A DNA stretch of 64,000 nt, from positions 1,054,001 through 1,118,000 of the forward strand of contig NZ_AP027274.1 of NCBI RefSeq assembly GCF_030295705.1, in the 5' to 3' direction. The stretch is from Polynucleobacter sp. TUM22923. GTDB lineage: Bacteria > Pseudomonadota > Gammaproteobacteria > Burkholderiales > Burkholderiaceae. Each line of letters starts with the position of its first letter. Position 1 is the first letter of the stretch. The notes under the pieces were generated by a model that made no database searches, was not told the DNA's origin, and worked only from the letters and a program-made list of their open reading frames with translations. Positions 51,007-63,342 of this stretch are shown in pieces. The position numbers were made by a program, and so were the translations under genes.

Positions 51007-51888
51007 ATGTTCAGCTATAGACATGCGTTTCATGCGGGTAGTCATGCTGACATCCTCAAGCATTATGTGTTGATCCAATTAGTGAAATACCTGCAAGAAA
51101 AACCGGGCGCATTAACGCTGGTAGATACCCATGCAGGCGCTGGAATATATAGCCTCATAGATGGCTTTGCAAAAGTGAGTAACGAGGCTGATGGCGGTAT
51201 TTATCGCCTTATTCAGTTTATCGAGAGACAAATCAGCTTAGGCCATTCTTTAAACGAGGACATTACTAATTATCTAGACTTGATTCGCAATGAAAATGCG
51301 CAAGGCAATATCGAACTGTATCCCGGCTCACCTTTCATATTAGCGCGGATGCTAAGACCACAGGATCGCCTTAAATTATTTGAGCTACACCCCAAAGAAA
51401 TTGATATCTTGCGCCAAAATATTGCTCAACTGCCCCAAGCAAAGCAAATCGATATTTATGCAGCGGATAGTTTTTCAAGATTAAAGGGGCTGCTTCCCCC
51501 TCCTAGTAGGCGGGGGCTGGTCTTAATTGATCCCTCTTATGAAGATAAACAAGACTATCGCCATTTAGAAGAGGCTATGGGAGAAGCGCTACAGCGTTTT
51601 GCAACGGGTTGTTATGCCGTTTGGTATCCCGCGCTATCTAGAAGAGAGGCCGCTGAACTACCAGACCGCATGAAAAAAGTGGCTGCAAACCATACACGCT
51701 CTTGGCTTCATGTTGAATTACGGGTTGAACATGCGCCTAAAGAAAGACGCCTGCAAGCCAGCTGTATGTTCATCATTAATCCGCCATGGACATTAGAGAA
51801 GAATCTAGCGGATAGTTTGCCTATCTTGACTCAGGCTCTAGGCCAAGATAGTGGTGCTGAGTTTTTATTGAAAAGCTTTGAGGCTTAG
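51007..51888 (+). CDS. rlmJ: 23S rRNA (adenine-2030-N6)-methyltransferase RlmJ
   Basis: A 293-residue SAM methyltransferase. It opens MFSYRHAFHAGSHADILKH, the RlmJ hallmark, then SAM motif VDTHAGAGIY (41-50 region) and catalytic motif DPSYEDK (family DPPY). It methylates A2030 of 23S rRNA during ribosome assembly. It starts 21 bases after the PAP2 gene and converges on the SOUL gene. The DPSY variant replaces a proline with serine and is tolerated in N6-adenine enzymes. Confidence 0.93.
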   Translation: MFSYRHAFHAGSHADILKHYVLIQLVKYLQEKPGALTLVDTHAGAGIYSLIDGFAKVSNEADGGIYRLIQFIERQISLGHSLNEDITNYLDLIRNENAQGNIELYPGSPFILARMLRPQDRLKLFELHPKEIDILRQNIAQLPQAKQIDIYAADSFSRLKGLLPPPSRRGLVLIDPSYEDKQDYRHLEEAMGEALQRFATGCYAVWYPALSRREAAELPDRMKKVAANHTRSWLHVELRVEHAPKERRLQASCMFIINPPWTLEKNLADSLPILTQALGQDSGAEFLLKSFEA

Positions 51889-51902
51889 TGGGCCTATAAA
51901 TC

Positions 51903-52538
51903 TTAGTCACGCACTTGAATCAAGATTTCATTACGACGCAGAAAAGGTAGTGTCCAGGGAGGGTTGTAGCGGGCGAACTGAGGCTCACCCGTGATTTGCA
52001 ATCCTTTTGACTTAATCCAAGCCTCTAAGGCCTGAGTTTTTTCAACTACCTTATCTTCACTATAAAGCCCTGAAAAAATCAGCACTGCTTTCTTTTCTGC
52101 GGGCAACTCTCGTATTTTGACCTGTGGATTAATGGGTTTAGGCAAGCTAGTGAAGGTATATGCCGCGGGCATTACAAACGATACCGTCCACTGCTGTGCT
52201 CCAGCCTGACTTTCTTTATCCGCCTGAATTCCTACAGGTGCAGTCATTGCAATTTTTGCACTCTGAGCTTGGTTATTCATTTCTATACCAACAGGAGCCG
52301 TCATAGAAATCGTTTGGCTGACTTGATTTTGACCAAAAATATACGCTGCAATCAGCCGAAATCCTTGGCTTGAGGCGGTATCCATATCTCCAGTGACCTT
52401 AACCTGCGCGATGATTTGCGGTGCATAGCTGCGTAACTCAAACGATTCAGACTTTTCTAAAAGGGTATATTTTGGTTCTTCAGTGGCCATGACATTACTC
52501 ATAATGAAAAGACTGGTAAGAAAAAATAATGCTCTCAT
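51903..52538 (-). CDS. Exported SOUL-family heme-binding protein
   Basis: A 211-residue protein with a Sec signal (about 1-18, cleavage after VMA) and a SOUL domain starting YTLLEKSESFELRSYAP. Two near-identical segments SQTISMTAPVGIE and SAKIAMTAPVGIQ are the family's repeated TAPV motif. SOUL proteins bind heme or lipids; the periplasmic role is unknown. The start is ATG at 52538 with GGGAG six bases upstream; a frame from 52568 would overlap ldcA and lengthen the signal region. Confidence 0.85.
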   Translation of the reverse strand: MRALFFLTSLFIMSNVMATEEPKYTLLEKSESFELRSYAPQIIAQVKVTGDMDTASSQGFRLIAAYIFGQNQVSQTISMTAPVGIEMNNQAQSAKIAMTAPVGIQADKESQAGAQQWTVSFVMPAAYTFTSLPKPINPQVKIRELPAEKKAVLIFSGLYSEDKVVEKTQALEAWIKSKGLQITGEPQFARYNPPWTLPFLRRNEILIQVRD

Positions 52539-52561
52539 CAAGTGCTCCCTCTCAAAAACCA

Positions 52562-54431
<1,870 letters not shown>

Positions 54432-54462
54432 ATTTTTATTCTCTTTAAACGCAGATTATTTA

Positions 54463-55116
54463 CTACCGAATACCAATGACCTTATGTGTCTGCACACTCA
54501 ATCGCCATAGAGGGCGCTTCTGACAAAGGCTTACTGCTAAAGCCATATTTTCTTTGAGTTGAGGGCCGTCCATTGCCTGCAAAAAACGATTGCGATAGTC
54601 CATTCCTTCAAAACGGGCTAATAAACGCTCAATCGAATCATGCCCCAATTGCGGAATCACTAATTTTATTTCATCGGCCTGCAAAACAATTAAGTTTGAT
54701 CCCGCCTTAGGGCTGACGCAGACCCAATCGACACCCTTGGGAACTTTGATCGTGCCGTTAGTTTCGATTGCGATTGAAAACTGTTTAGCGTGTAAAGCCT
54801 CAATTAACAAACTATCTAACTGCAATAATGGTTCACCACCGGTAAACACCACATAGCGTTGCTGAGGTCCCGCCGAAGTGCTTACCCAGGATGCTTCAAT
54901 CGCATCCGCCAACAGGGCGGCATTGTCAAACTTCCCGCCCCCCACACCATCGCTGCCTACAAAATCCGTGTCACAAAATTGGCAAATTGCTGAGGCGCGA
55001 TCTTCCTCGCGGCCACTCCAGAGATTGCACCCAGCAAAGCGACAAAAGACAGCGGCACGGCCGGCATGAGCGCCCTCACCTTGGAGGGTTGGGAAAAGTT
55101 CTTTTACGGTATACAT
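54463..55116 (-). CDS. queE: 7-carboxy-7-deazaguanine synthase QueE
   Basis: A 217-residue radical SAM enzyme that rearranges 6-carboxytetrahydropterin to CDG. The start YTVKELFPTLQGEG is the family hallmark. The cluster cysteines are C30, C45 and C48 (GCNLW and CQFC), the CX14CX2C pattern known from Burkholderia QueE, rather than CX3CX2C. GGEPLLQ is the SAM-binding GGE motif. It is the first gene of the run queE-queD-tadA-ldcA. Confidence 0.93.
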   Translation of the reverse strand: MYTVKELFPTLQGEGAHAGRAAVFCRFAGCNLWSGREEDRASAICQFCDTDFVGSDGVGGGKFDNAALLADAIEASWVSTSAGPQQRYVVFTGGEPLLQLDSLLIEALHAKQFSIAIETNGTIKVPKGVDWVCVSPKAGSNLIVLQADEIKLVIPQLGHDSIERLLARFEGMDYRNRFLQAMDGPQLKENMALAVSLCQKRPLWRLSVQTHKVIGIR

Positions 55117-55140
55117 CAGTGTTTTTCTATGGCTAAAGTA

Positions 55141-55160
55141 CTGGAGTTTTAGTACTCCAG
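55141..55160 (-). other. Hairpin between the lipoprotein pair and queE
   Basis: CTGGAGT / ACTCCAG, a perfect seven-bp stem with a six-base loop, 51 bases after the stop of the last lipoprotein gene and 25 bases before the queE ATG. No T-run follows on the minus strand. It does not fit a preQ1 riboswitch. It may separate the two transcripts. Confidence 0.5.
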
Positions 55161-55211
55161 CAGAACTCTATTATCAGCCAATAAGGGCTGTTTCGATGTG
55201 GCTTACGCAGA

Positions 55212-55919
55212 TCACCTCCAGGAAACTAGCTCCCACTGCAGATAATCTTCCCAAAGGGCGTTATTCCAGCGCATTCCACCCCATAAATAGCGTCCAAAGC
55301 TACGCCGAATGACCCAGCGACCAATTTCAGGAGAGAGCCAGACATCCTCGTATCGCGTGTTAGCTACTCTTGAGAAATCATTACTCGTAAAAAAAGGCAT
55401 CTCATTACGGTAAAGCAGCACATTAAAGTCTCCCGCAGGCACACTAATACGCTGCCATTCAACGGCATTGATATTGAGCCCCCAGTAATAGTCATTATCG
55501 GGATAGCCCAGCACCTGATAACGACTACGATAAAAGCCTGACCATCCACCCACCAATTGCTCTGGCCATAATGGGGTAGTTTGCAAAAATCGTTGGGGTG
55601 GACTCCAATGCGGATCTTGCAAGATGAACCCCCAGGGCTCTTGAATTTCTTCTGGAAGCACTCCAGTCCTCAAACTAGTTCGCGCAATTCTGACCTGCGG
55701 ACCAACAGCAACCACAGTTTCTGTAACGACATCGACTAATTCTTGATTAAACACGTTACGAACGTTATAAACCCACTGCTGCCCTACCTGGGGCGGCCGT
55801 ACTTGAGTAACGCTCATTGGCTGAGTTATCGGAACGCCTTCAGGGTAAGGTTGAGAGGAAATGCATGCCGCTAAAAAGACTGGCAGCAGCAAAATCCAAA
55901 GTCTACTGAGGATTTTCAT
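55212..55919 (-). CDS. Lipoprotein, second copy of an adjacent paralogous pair
   Basis: A 235-residue lipoprotein: signal peptide with core LWILLLPVFL and lipobox LAAC (C19). The mature part shares a clear framework with the protein encoded just upstream: ...GxPIxQP, RPPQxGQxWxY, LPxEIQ..WG, LWPEQL, IxVPAG(D/E)F, V W..P(E/Q)IGRWV.R, (L/R)WELS. The fold is likely beta-rich. Its function is unknown; aromatic residues are abundant. The ATG follows the upstream gene's stop with no gap. Confidence 0.8.
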   Translation of the reverse strand: MKILSRLWILLLPVFLAACISSQPYPEGVPITQPMSVTQVRPPQVGQQWVYNVRNVFNQELVDVVTETVVAVGPQVRIARTSLRTGVLPEEIQEPWGFILQDPHWSPPQRFLQTTPLWPEQLVGGWSGFYRSRYQVLGYPDNDYYWGLNINAVEWQRISVPAGDFNVLLYRNEMPFFTSNDFSRVANTRYEDVWLSPEIGRWVIRRSFGRYLWGGMRWNNALWEDYLQWELVSWR

Positions 55920-56618
55920 TTACTGGTACGCAGAAAGTTCCCATCGATAACTCCCCTCCAAAATAACAGCACCAATCTGCCCCTGTATTTGATAAGAGCC
56001 AGATGCCTCACGAGCTACCCAACGGCCAATCTGCGGGACAAACCAAACTGTTTCCTTGCGAATGCAATCCACCTTATTGGCGTCATCACTCTCATAATTA
56101 ATTAATGTCTGAAAGCGTAAGGCAACAAATTCACCGGCAGGAACGGTAATTTTTTCCCAGCCATGCACACTCATATATTCCTGCCAATGTAATCTGGACT
56201 CGGGGTAACCTGCGACGCTATATTTGGTCGTGATTTGCTTTGCCCATGCAGTAGACAGCTGCTCTGGCCATAAGGGTAAAGAGGGGCTGAAATTGAGCAG
56301 TCGTGACCATTGTGTATCAGTTGCAACCATGCCCCATGAGGTCTGAATTTCACTCGGCAGACGATTACCGCTAGCCGTTACTCTATCAACCGTAATCGTT
56401 GGGGATAGTTTTGTGAGCTGCTCAGTAATGACGTCCAATGTTTTCCCGCTAAACATATCTTTCTTGATGTAAGTCCACGATTGCCCCAACTGAGGTGGGC
56501 GAATAACAGGAAGCGGCTTAGGCTGACTAATGGGTATACCGCGCTCATAAGAAAGGCTTGTGCAAGCAACGGGTAATAAAGCCGCAGAGGCTAATAGCGT
56601 TCGACGTGTCAGATTCAT
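55920..56618 (-). CDS. Lipoprotein, first copy of an adjacent paralogous pair
   Basis: A 232-residue lipoprotein with signal LLASAALLPVAC (C19). An RR in the n-region (NLTRRTLLAS) resembles a Tat signal, so Tat export is possible. It is colinear with its downstream neighbour along the whole length: IPISQP, VIRPPQLGQSWTY, LPSEIQTSWG, LPLWPEQL, ITVPAGEF, FVPQIGRWVAR, YRWELSAY. Divergence is considerable, so the duplication is old. It starts 37 bases after a 23-bp palindrome, with AGAGG before the ATG. The function is unknown. Confidence 0.8.
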   Translation of the reverse strand: MNLTRRTLLASAALLPVACTSLSYERGIPISQPKPLPVIRPPQLGQSWTYIKKDMFSGKTLDVITEQLTKLSPTITVDRVTASGNRLPSEIQTSWGMVATDTQWSRLLNFSPSLPLWPEQLSTAWAKQITTKYSVAGYPESRLHWQEYMSVHGWEKITVPAGEFVALRFQTLINYESDDANKVDCIRKETVWFVPQIGRWVAREASGSYQIQGQIGAVILEGSYRWELSAYQ

Positions 56619-56654
56619 ATAAACCTCTTAGTAGGATTCATGGGCACACTTTAT

Positions 56655-56677
56655 GAATGAATGATATTCATTCATTC
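56655..56677. promoter_or_regulatory. 23-bp palindrome, possible Fur-like operator
   Basis: GAATGAATGA-TAT-TCATTCATTC, perfect ten-base arms. The centre AATGATATTCATT differs at one base from AATGATAATCATT, the middle 13 bases of the Fur box; outer bases fit less well. It is 37 bases before the first lipoprotein start and four bases after the radical SAM stop. No T-run follows, so terminator function is less likely. Confidence 0.5.
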
Positions 56678-56680
56678 TAT

Positions 56681-58597
56681 TTACAAATACCCTAACAATC
56701 GAGCTATTTTGCTCTTGCTGATGGTTGTTTTTGGTATGCCAGCCAAATCAAACCAGGTATGAACATCTTCATCAAATCCAATGCCATGCATGAAGTTATA
56801 GATGGCTTTTTTTAAGCCTAAACCTAAAAGATCGTGATCTACTCCACTAGGGTCGATGAATGAAACGTCATTTTTGGCGAAGCTAATGGGGGGTTGTGGC
56901 ACAAGTGTGATCCCATATTCTTGCGGATCCTTTCCCACGGGGGAATGTACGGTGCAGGTAAAGCGATGAAAGAAGCCACTCTGAATACAACCATTTTCAA
57001 AGAATTGACGCACATACTCCAAAGCATCGACCGTTTCTTGAACGGTTTGCGTAGGAAAGCCATACATCAGATAAGCATGAACCAAAATACCCGCATCCGA
57101 AAATGCTTTAGTAACTAGCGCAACCTGATCTACTGACACTCCTTTTTTCATTAGATCAAGCAATCTATCAGATGCCACCTCTAGTCCGCCAGACATCGCA
57201 ATACACCCACTCTGCGCTAGTAACTCGCATAATTGTGGTGTAAAGGTTTTCTCAAAACGAATATTTCCCCACCAAGAAATAACTACCCTTCGTCGAATTA
57301 ATTCTTCAGCTAGGGCTTTTAGTATTTTTGGCGGTGCTGCCTCGTCAACAAAATGAAACCCTGTCTGCCCTGTCTCAGCAACAATTGCCTCAATGCGATC
57401 TACTAACAAACTTGCTGAGGCGGTTTCATAGCGGGCAATATAGTCCAAGCTCACATCGCAAAAACTGCACTTCTTCCAATAGCAACCATGGGCCACGGTG
57501 AGCTTATTCCAACGACCATCACTCCAGAGGCGATGCATCGGATTAAGCATATCTAATAGCGATAAATAAGAATTTAGTGGCAAACCATCCCATGTTGCCG
57601 TTCCCACTTCCTCAAAAGGAACATCAGATTCTTGCCAATGCACATACTTCACCTGACCCTGAGCATCACGGATATAGGTACGCACCAATCTCTGGGCTGA
57701 GCGCTTTCCATTTAAATGCTCTAACAGGGCAAGTAAAGGACGCTCTCCCGAATCGAGCGTAATAAAGTCTACAAAATCAAAGATCCGTGGGTCAGTGAGT
57801 TCACGCAATTCCGTATTGACATACCCACCCCCCAGTCCAATATGAATACTGGGGAAGTGCAATTTAATGGTTTGCGCAATACGAAGCGCAGCGTACATGG
57901 CACCAGGAAACGGAACTGATAACAACACTAAAGTAGGTTGATGTTTCTCAATGACACCCATTGTTAGCATGCGAAGGTGATCATCCATCAATGTTGGACT
58001 TGCAGCCAAGGCATCTGCCAGAGGCGTAAAGGTAGGCTGACTACCTGCTAGCGATTCGGCATAGCGCACAAATTCAAAGCGATCGTCGACTGCATCGCGA
58101 AGAACGTCTGATAAGTCATTAAGGTAAAGCGTTGCCAAATGACGCGCCCTATCCTGTGATCCCAGAGCACCAAATGCCCAGGCTAATGAATCGCCAGGGT
58201 TTTCTTCTGCATCATCATGAGTACCATCATCGTAGGCATCTAAGGATGAGAAACGGGGACCCTCAGGCAGTAAAGTGCGACTGTTAATGCGATGGGCTAA
58301 GGTACTATCGCGCCCCTGCAAAAAAGAAATGACTAAAGCAATCGTACTTTGATATTGCTCGACATAATCTAAGAATAAGTTGACGCTGGCACTACGCTGC
58401 TCTTCTGCTAGCCTTAGTGCAGCTGATTTAATCTGCGCTAAACCATCGACAGTAAAAAACCCCAGCACCAATGCCAGCGCAAGATCTTCCTGAACGGCAT
58501 CAACATTACGCGATCTTAAAAAACCAGTGAGATACGCCGTGGACGGATACGGCGTATTAAGCTGCGTCATCGGAGGTATGAGACTTAATACTTTCAT
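56681..58597 (-). CDS. B12-binding-type radical SAM protein with CX4CX2C motif
   Basis: A 638-residue enzyme. The N-terminal half has a cobalamin-binding-like Rossmann segment (MKVLSLIPP at the start; VLLSVPFPGAMYAALR and IHIGLGGGYVNTELRE near 225-265). The radical SAM domain starts at about 360 with the cluster cysteines C372, C377 and C380 in GCYWKKCSFCD; the first spacing is four residues rather than three. GGLEVASDR and LMYGFPTQT follow, as in this class. The product is unknown; such enzymes methylate or rearrange lipids, tetrapyrroles or peptides. It is coupled to the DUF455 gene by an ATGA overlap. Confidence 0.85.
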   Translation of the reverse strand: MKVLSLIPPMTQLNTPYPSTAYLTGFLRSRNVDAVQEDLALALVLGFFTVDGLAQIKSAALRLAEEQRSASVNLFLDYVEQYQSTIALVISFLQGRDSTLAHRINSRTLLPEGPRFSSLDAYDDGTHDDAEENPGDSLAWAFGALGSQDRARHLATLYLNDLSDVLRDAVDDRFEFVRYAESLAGSQPTFTPLADALAASPTLMDDHLRMLTMGVIEKHQPTLVLLSVPFPGAMYAALRIAQTIKLHFPSIHIGLGGGYVNTELRELTDPRIFDFVDFITLDSGERPLLALLEHLNGKRSAQRLVRTYIRDAQGQVKYVHWQESDVPFEEVGTATWDGLPLNSYLSLLDMLNPMHRLWSDGRWNKLTVAHGCYWKKCSFCDVSLDYIARYETASASLLVDRIEAIVAETGQTGFHFVDEAAPPKILKALAEELIRRRVVISWWGNIRFEKTFTPQLCELLAQSGCIAMSGGLEVASDRLLDLMKKGVSVDQVALVTKAFSDAGILVHAYLMYGFPTQTVQETVDALEYVRQFFENGCIQSGFFHRFTCTVHSPVGKDPQEYGITLVPQPPISFAKNDVSFIDPSGVDHDLLGLGLKKAIYNFMHGIGFDEDVHTWFDLAGIPKTTISKSKIARLLGYL

Positions 58598-59403
58598 GCA
58601 GGGACTGCTTCTTTGAGAATGTCCAATTCTTCAGCGGTAAATCCAGCCCGCTCTCTAGCCTCGAAATTAAATGGACCCCTTAGAACAGGGGCGCAGTACT
58701 TTCTGGCCAACTCCCGATAAGTTGTTATAGGGGATAGCTTATCTTTGGAGCATAAATAATTGAACCATTGATTGCCAATCAGAACATGCCCCACTTCATC
58801 TCTCAAAATAATATCTAAGATATCCACAACTGCATGATCTTTAATTTGAATAAAGCGATCACGTATCGCTGGAACCGCATCTAAACCGCGAGCCTCCATC
58901 GTTCTGGGAACGAGTGCCATTCTGGCGATCACTTGATCAGAGGTCCTCTCAACCATTTCCCATAAACTATTGTGGGCAGTCAAGGCCCCGTAGCTAGAAC
59001 CTAATGAGTGCAGATGCTTTTCAATCAGACTAAAGTGGTACGCCTCTTCTTTGGCAACCTTTAACCAGTCTTCATAATATTGCTGAGGCATCTTAGAAAA
59101 ACGTGCCAGCGCATCCAAAGCAAGGTTGAGTGCATTAAATTCTATGTGTGCGAGTGAGTGCAGTAATCTAACCCTACCCTCGGGCGTACTCATCGATCTT
59201 TTGGGGGCTTTCTGAGGGGGGACTAATTCTGGCTTCTCTGGTCGACCTGGAAGCACAAGCCCATCAAAATGAATCAATGCAGCAGGGTTTAACTCAACCC
59301 TCTGCTGGTGATAGTCGTCAAACAATTGCTTAATCTGACAGACTTTCTCAGCGGGATCAGTCAGCAATAAAACTTGAAGAGCGGAGTGTCGTAATTCAGG
59401 CAT
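58594..59403 (-). CDS. DUF455 ferritin-like protein
   Basis: A 269-residue all-helical protein of the DUF455 family. Probable di-iron ligands follow ferritin-like E...ExxH spacing: HIEFNALNLALD (E at about 110), KEEAYHFSLIEKH, MEARGLD and DEVGHVLIGN. That is four carboxylates and two histidines, as in MiaE-like or Mn/Fe oxidases. Its function is unknown; an oxygen-dependent hydroxylase or oxidase is plausible. The stop overlaps the radical SAM start, suggesting that the two act on one pathway. It starts 24 bases after guaA. Confidence 0.85.
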   Translation of the reverse strand: MPELRHSALQVLLLTDPAEKVCQIKQLFDDYHQQRVELNPAALIHFDGLVLPGRPEKPELVPPQKAPKRSMSTPEGRVRLLHSLAHIEFNALNLALDALARFSKMPQQYYEDWLKVAKEEAYHFSLIEKHLHSLGSSYGALTAHNSLWEMVERTSDQVIARMALVPRTMEARGLDAVPAIRDRFIQIKDHAVVDILDIILRDEVGHVLIGNQWFNYLCSKDKLSPITTYRELARKYCAPVLRGPFNFEARERAGFTAEELDILKEAVPA

Positions 59404-59427
59404 CTCTATCAGCGGGCTGAAATTCAG

Positions 59428-61035
59428 TTATTCCCACTCAATAGTTGCCGGCGGTTTTCCACTAATGTCATAGACAACACGGTTAATTCCACGTACTTCA
59501 TTAATGATGCGATTAGATACCTTACCCAGTAATTCATAAGGTAGGTGCGCCCATTGAGCAGTCATAAAGTCTTGTGTTTGTACTGCCCTAAGAGCCACTA
59601 CATATTCATAGGTTCTGCCATCACCCATGACGCCAACAGATTTGACGGGTAAAAATACAGCAAAAGCTTGACTAGTCAGGTCATACCAAGATTTTTGGCT
59701 TGCTTCATCGATGGTGTTACGTAACTCTTCAATGAAGATCGCATCAGCACGTTGCAATAGATGCGCAAATTCCGCCTTTACTTCCCCCAGAATACGAACA
59801 CCAAGACCTGGGCCTGGGAACGGATGGCGATAGACCATCTCACGCGGTAGACCTAAGGCTACGCCCAACTCACGCACCTCATCCTTGAACAGCTCTCGCA
59901 GAGGCTCCAGCAGCTTCAAATGCATATCATCAGGTAAGCCACCTACGTTATGGTGACTCTTAATGGTGTGTGCACCCTTTTTACCCTTGCCAGCAGATTC
60001 AATCACATCCGGATAAATCGTGCCTTGAGCAAGCCACTTGGCATTTTCAATCTTGCCAGATTCAGCTTGGAAAATCTCTACAAACTCTTTGCCGATAATT
60101 TTTCGTTTTGCCTCTGGATCAGAAACCCCAGCTAATTCAGACATGAACTTCTCAAGCGCATTGACACGAATGACTTTGACGCCCAGATTGCGTGCAAACA
60201 TCTCCATCACCATGTCGCCTTCGTTTAAACGAAGTAAGCCATGATCAACAAAAACACAAGTCAGTTGATCACCAATAGCACGGTGAATCAGCGCTGCTGC
60301 CACACTGGAATCGACTCCACCTGAGAGCCCTAAAATTACCTCATCACTACCCACCTGCTTACGAATATGTTCAACGGCTTCGCTAATGTAATCGCCCATT
60401 ACCCAATCTGGTTTACAAGCGCAGATCTCATGGACAAAACGCTCAATGATCGCGGTACCTTGTAATGTATGGGTAACTTCTGGATGAAACTGAAAAGCAT
60501 AAAAGCGACGTGCTTCATCAGCCATGCCCGCAATCGGACAGGACTGCGTAGAAGCCATCAATTGAAAAGCAGGAGGCAGAGTCGTAACGGAATCGCCATG
60601 ACTCATCCATACTTTCAGAATGCCGTGGCCTTCAGTAGTCGAAAAGTCTTGAATGCCTTTGAGTAAATTCGTATGGCCATGCGCTCTAACCTCAGCGTAC
60701 CCAAACTCACGCGCCTTACCTAAGGATTCTGCAGAAGCAACAGCACCACCCAATTGGGTTGCCATCGTTTGCATGCCATAGCAAATCCCCAAAACAGGAA
60801 CATTGAGCTCAAACACAATTTGAGGTGCACGAGGGCTGTCTGCCTCAGTTACTGAGCTTGGACCCCCAGACAAAATAATGCCTTTGCCGCCCTGCTCTTG
60901 AATAAATTGGCGAATGAATTCAGGATCGCAATCGTAGGGATGAATTTCAGAATAGACTCGGGCGTCGCGAACGCGCCGAGCAATCAGTTGGGTGACTTGT
61001 GAACCAAAGTCGAGAATCAGTATTTTGTCATGCAC
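59428..61035 (-). CDS. guaA: GMP synthase (glutamine-hydrolysing)
   Basis: A 535-residue enzyme that aminates XMP to GMP. The class I glutaminase has the nucleophile in GICYGMQ and the FHPEV histidine/glutamate; the ATP pyrophosphatase has LSGGVDSSV; the C-terminal dimer domain ends [13 protein letters not shown], the family signature. The favoured start is GTG at 61035 (then [12 protein letters not shown]), matching usual GuaA N-termini; a TTG at 61056 would add seven residues and overlap guaB. Coupled closely after guaB. Confidence 0.96.
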   Translation of the reverse strand: MHDKILILDFGSQVTQLIARRVRDARVYSEIHPYDCDPEFIRQFIQEQGGKGIILSGGPSSVTEADSPRAPQIVFELNVPVLGICYGMQTMATQLGGAVASAESLGKAREFGYAEVRAHGHTNLLKGIQDFSTTEGHGILKVWMSHGDSVTTLPPAFQLMASTQSCPIAGMADEARRFYAFQFHPEVTHTLQGTAIIERFVHEICACKPDWVMGDYISEAVEHIRKQVGSDEVILGLSGGVDSSVAAALIHRAIGDQLTCVFVDHGLLRLNEGDMVMEMFARNLGVKVIRVNALEKFMSELAGVSDPEAKRKIIGKEFVEIFQAESGKIENAKWLAQGTIYPDVIESAGKGKKGAHTIKSHHNVGGLPDDMHLKLLEPLRELFKDEVRELGVALGLPREMVYRHPFPGPGLGVRILGEVKAEFAHLLQRADAIFIEELRNTIDEASQKSWYDLTSQAFAVFLPVKSVGVMGDGRTYEYVVALRAVQTQDFMTAQWAHLPYELLGKVSNRIINEVRGINRVVYDISGKPPATIEWE

Positions 61036-61048
61036 GGCAGCAACAGCC

Positions 61049-62524
<1,476 letters not shown>

Positions 62525-62541
62525 CTAATCGCAAAAACAGA

Positions 62542-62892
62542 TTATAGCCTTCTAGCCTTCCTTTTGGCCGCGGCCGCTTGGAATTTAGCATCTTGGTTCT
62601 GATTGGCTTTCTTGCGACGAACAGTCTTGGGGTCAATCAGCAATGCTGAATAGAGCTCTAACCGGTCTCCAGCGTAGATCGGGCTGTCCCACTCCTTACG
62701 CTTACCAAAAACACCAAAACAACCTTTTCTAGCCAATACAGGGTCTGTGGGGCTCTTAGCAATACCCGCCCTCAGTAAGGCCAGACCAACAGTTGGGATC
62801 TCATCTGAGGTCAGATGGAATACAAATGGGGTCGGTATTGGAGCCCCCAATCGGGCATCACAAATCAGGATTTCCAATGACTTATTGCCCAT
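62542..62892 (-). CDS. rnfH: RnfH family (UPF0125) ubiquitin-fold protein
   Basis: A 116-residue small beta-grasp protein of the RnfH/UPF0125 family: PFVFHLTSDEIPTVGLALLRAGI, then GCFGVFGKRKEWDSPIYAGDRLELYSALLIDPK (two blocks near 20-90) with a basic lysine/arginine tail. It is usually encoded beside ratA (as in the RatAB pair), and is so here, overlapping the ratA stop by about 11 bases. The start is ATG at 62892; a TTG at 62895 is also in frame. Its role is unsettled. Confidence 0.85.
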   Translation of the reverse strand: MGNKSLEILICDARLGAPIPTPFVFHLTSDEIPTVGLALLRAGIAKSPTDPVLARKGCFGVFGKRKEWDSPIYAGDRLELYSALLIDPKTVRRKKANQNQDAKFQAAAAKRKARRL

Positions 62893-63316
62893 CAAGGTCT
62901 TCAGCGCGCTTTACGAAACAATCCACAAAAGTACCAGCAATATGACCGAACACGGGGCCAATAATCTTATCCAATATGACGCTCTTGAACTCCCAGTGGA
63001 GCTTGAACTCTACCTTGCAGGCATTTTCTTTCAGGGGAATAAAATTCCATTGCCCTGAAAAATGCTTAAAAGGCCCATCCACAAAGACCATATCAATGGT
63101 TTCGGGGCGGTGATTAATGTTCCGAGTATGAAAGTACTGTGTAATACCCTTAAATTGGATGTTGATTTTGGCGTCCAAAATGGTCTCCGATTGCTCGAAA
63201 ATTTCCACTCCGCCGCACCAGGGCAGGAACTCTGGGTAACGAGCAACATCCGTTACCAAGCCATACATGCGGTCGGCTGACTGGCCAATTAATACGGTCT
63301 TGTATACGTCTGCCAT
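62882..63316 (-). CDS. ratA: RatA/Coq10-like START-domain protein
   Basis: A 144-residue SRPBCC protein. It matches the RatA/YfjG and Coq10 family: VLIGQSADRMYGLVTDVARYPEFLPWC, then FVDGPFKHFSGQWNF and GHIAGTFVDCFVKRAEDL. In E. coli RatA was reported as a ribosome-association toxin; in respiratory bacteria the family is thought to bind quinone. Function is therefore between these two. Divergent from smpB by 26 bases, a common arrangement. Confidence 0.88.
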   Translation of the reverse strand: MADVYKTVLIGQSADRMYGLVTDVARYPEFLPWCGGVEIFEQSETILDAKINIQFKGITQYFHTRNINHRPETIDMVFVDGPFKHFSGQWNFIPLKENACKVEFKLHWEFKSVILDKIIGPVFGHIAGTFVDCFVKRAEDLDGQ

Positions 63317-63342
63317 AATCGATCTTGAGAAGCTAAATAAAT

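Noticed and set aside
55117..55211. preQ1 riboswitch before queE
   Set aside because: Only a plain seven-bp hairpin is present; the conserved preQ1 aptamer loop and tail are not seen.
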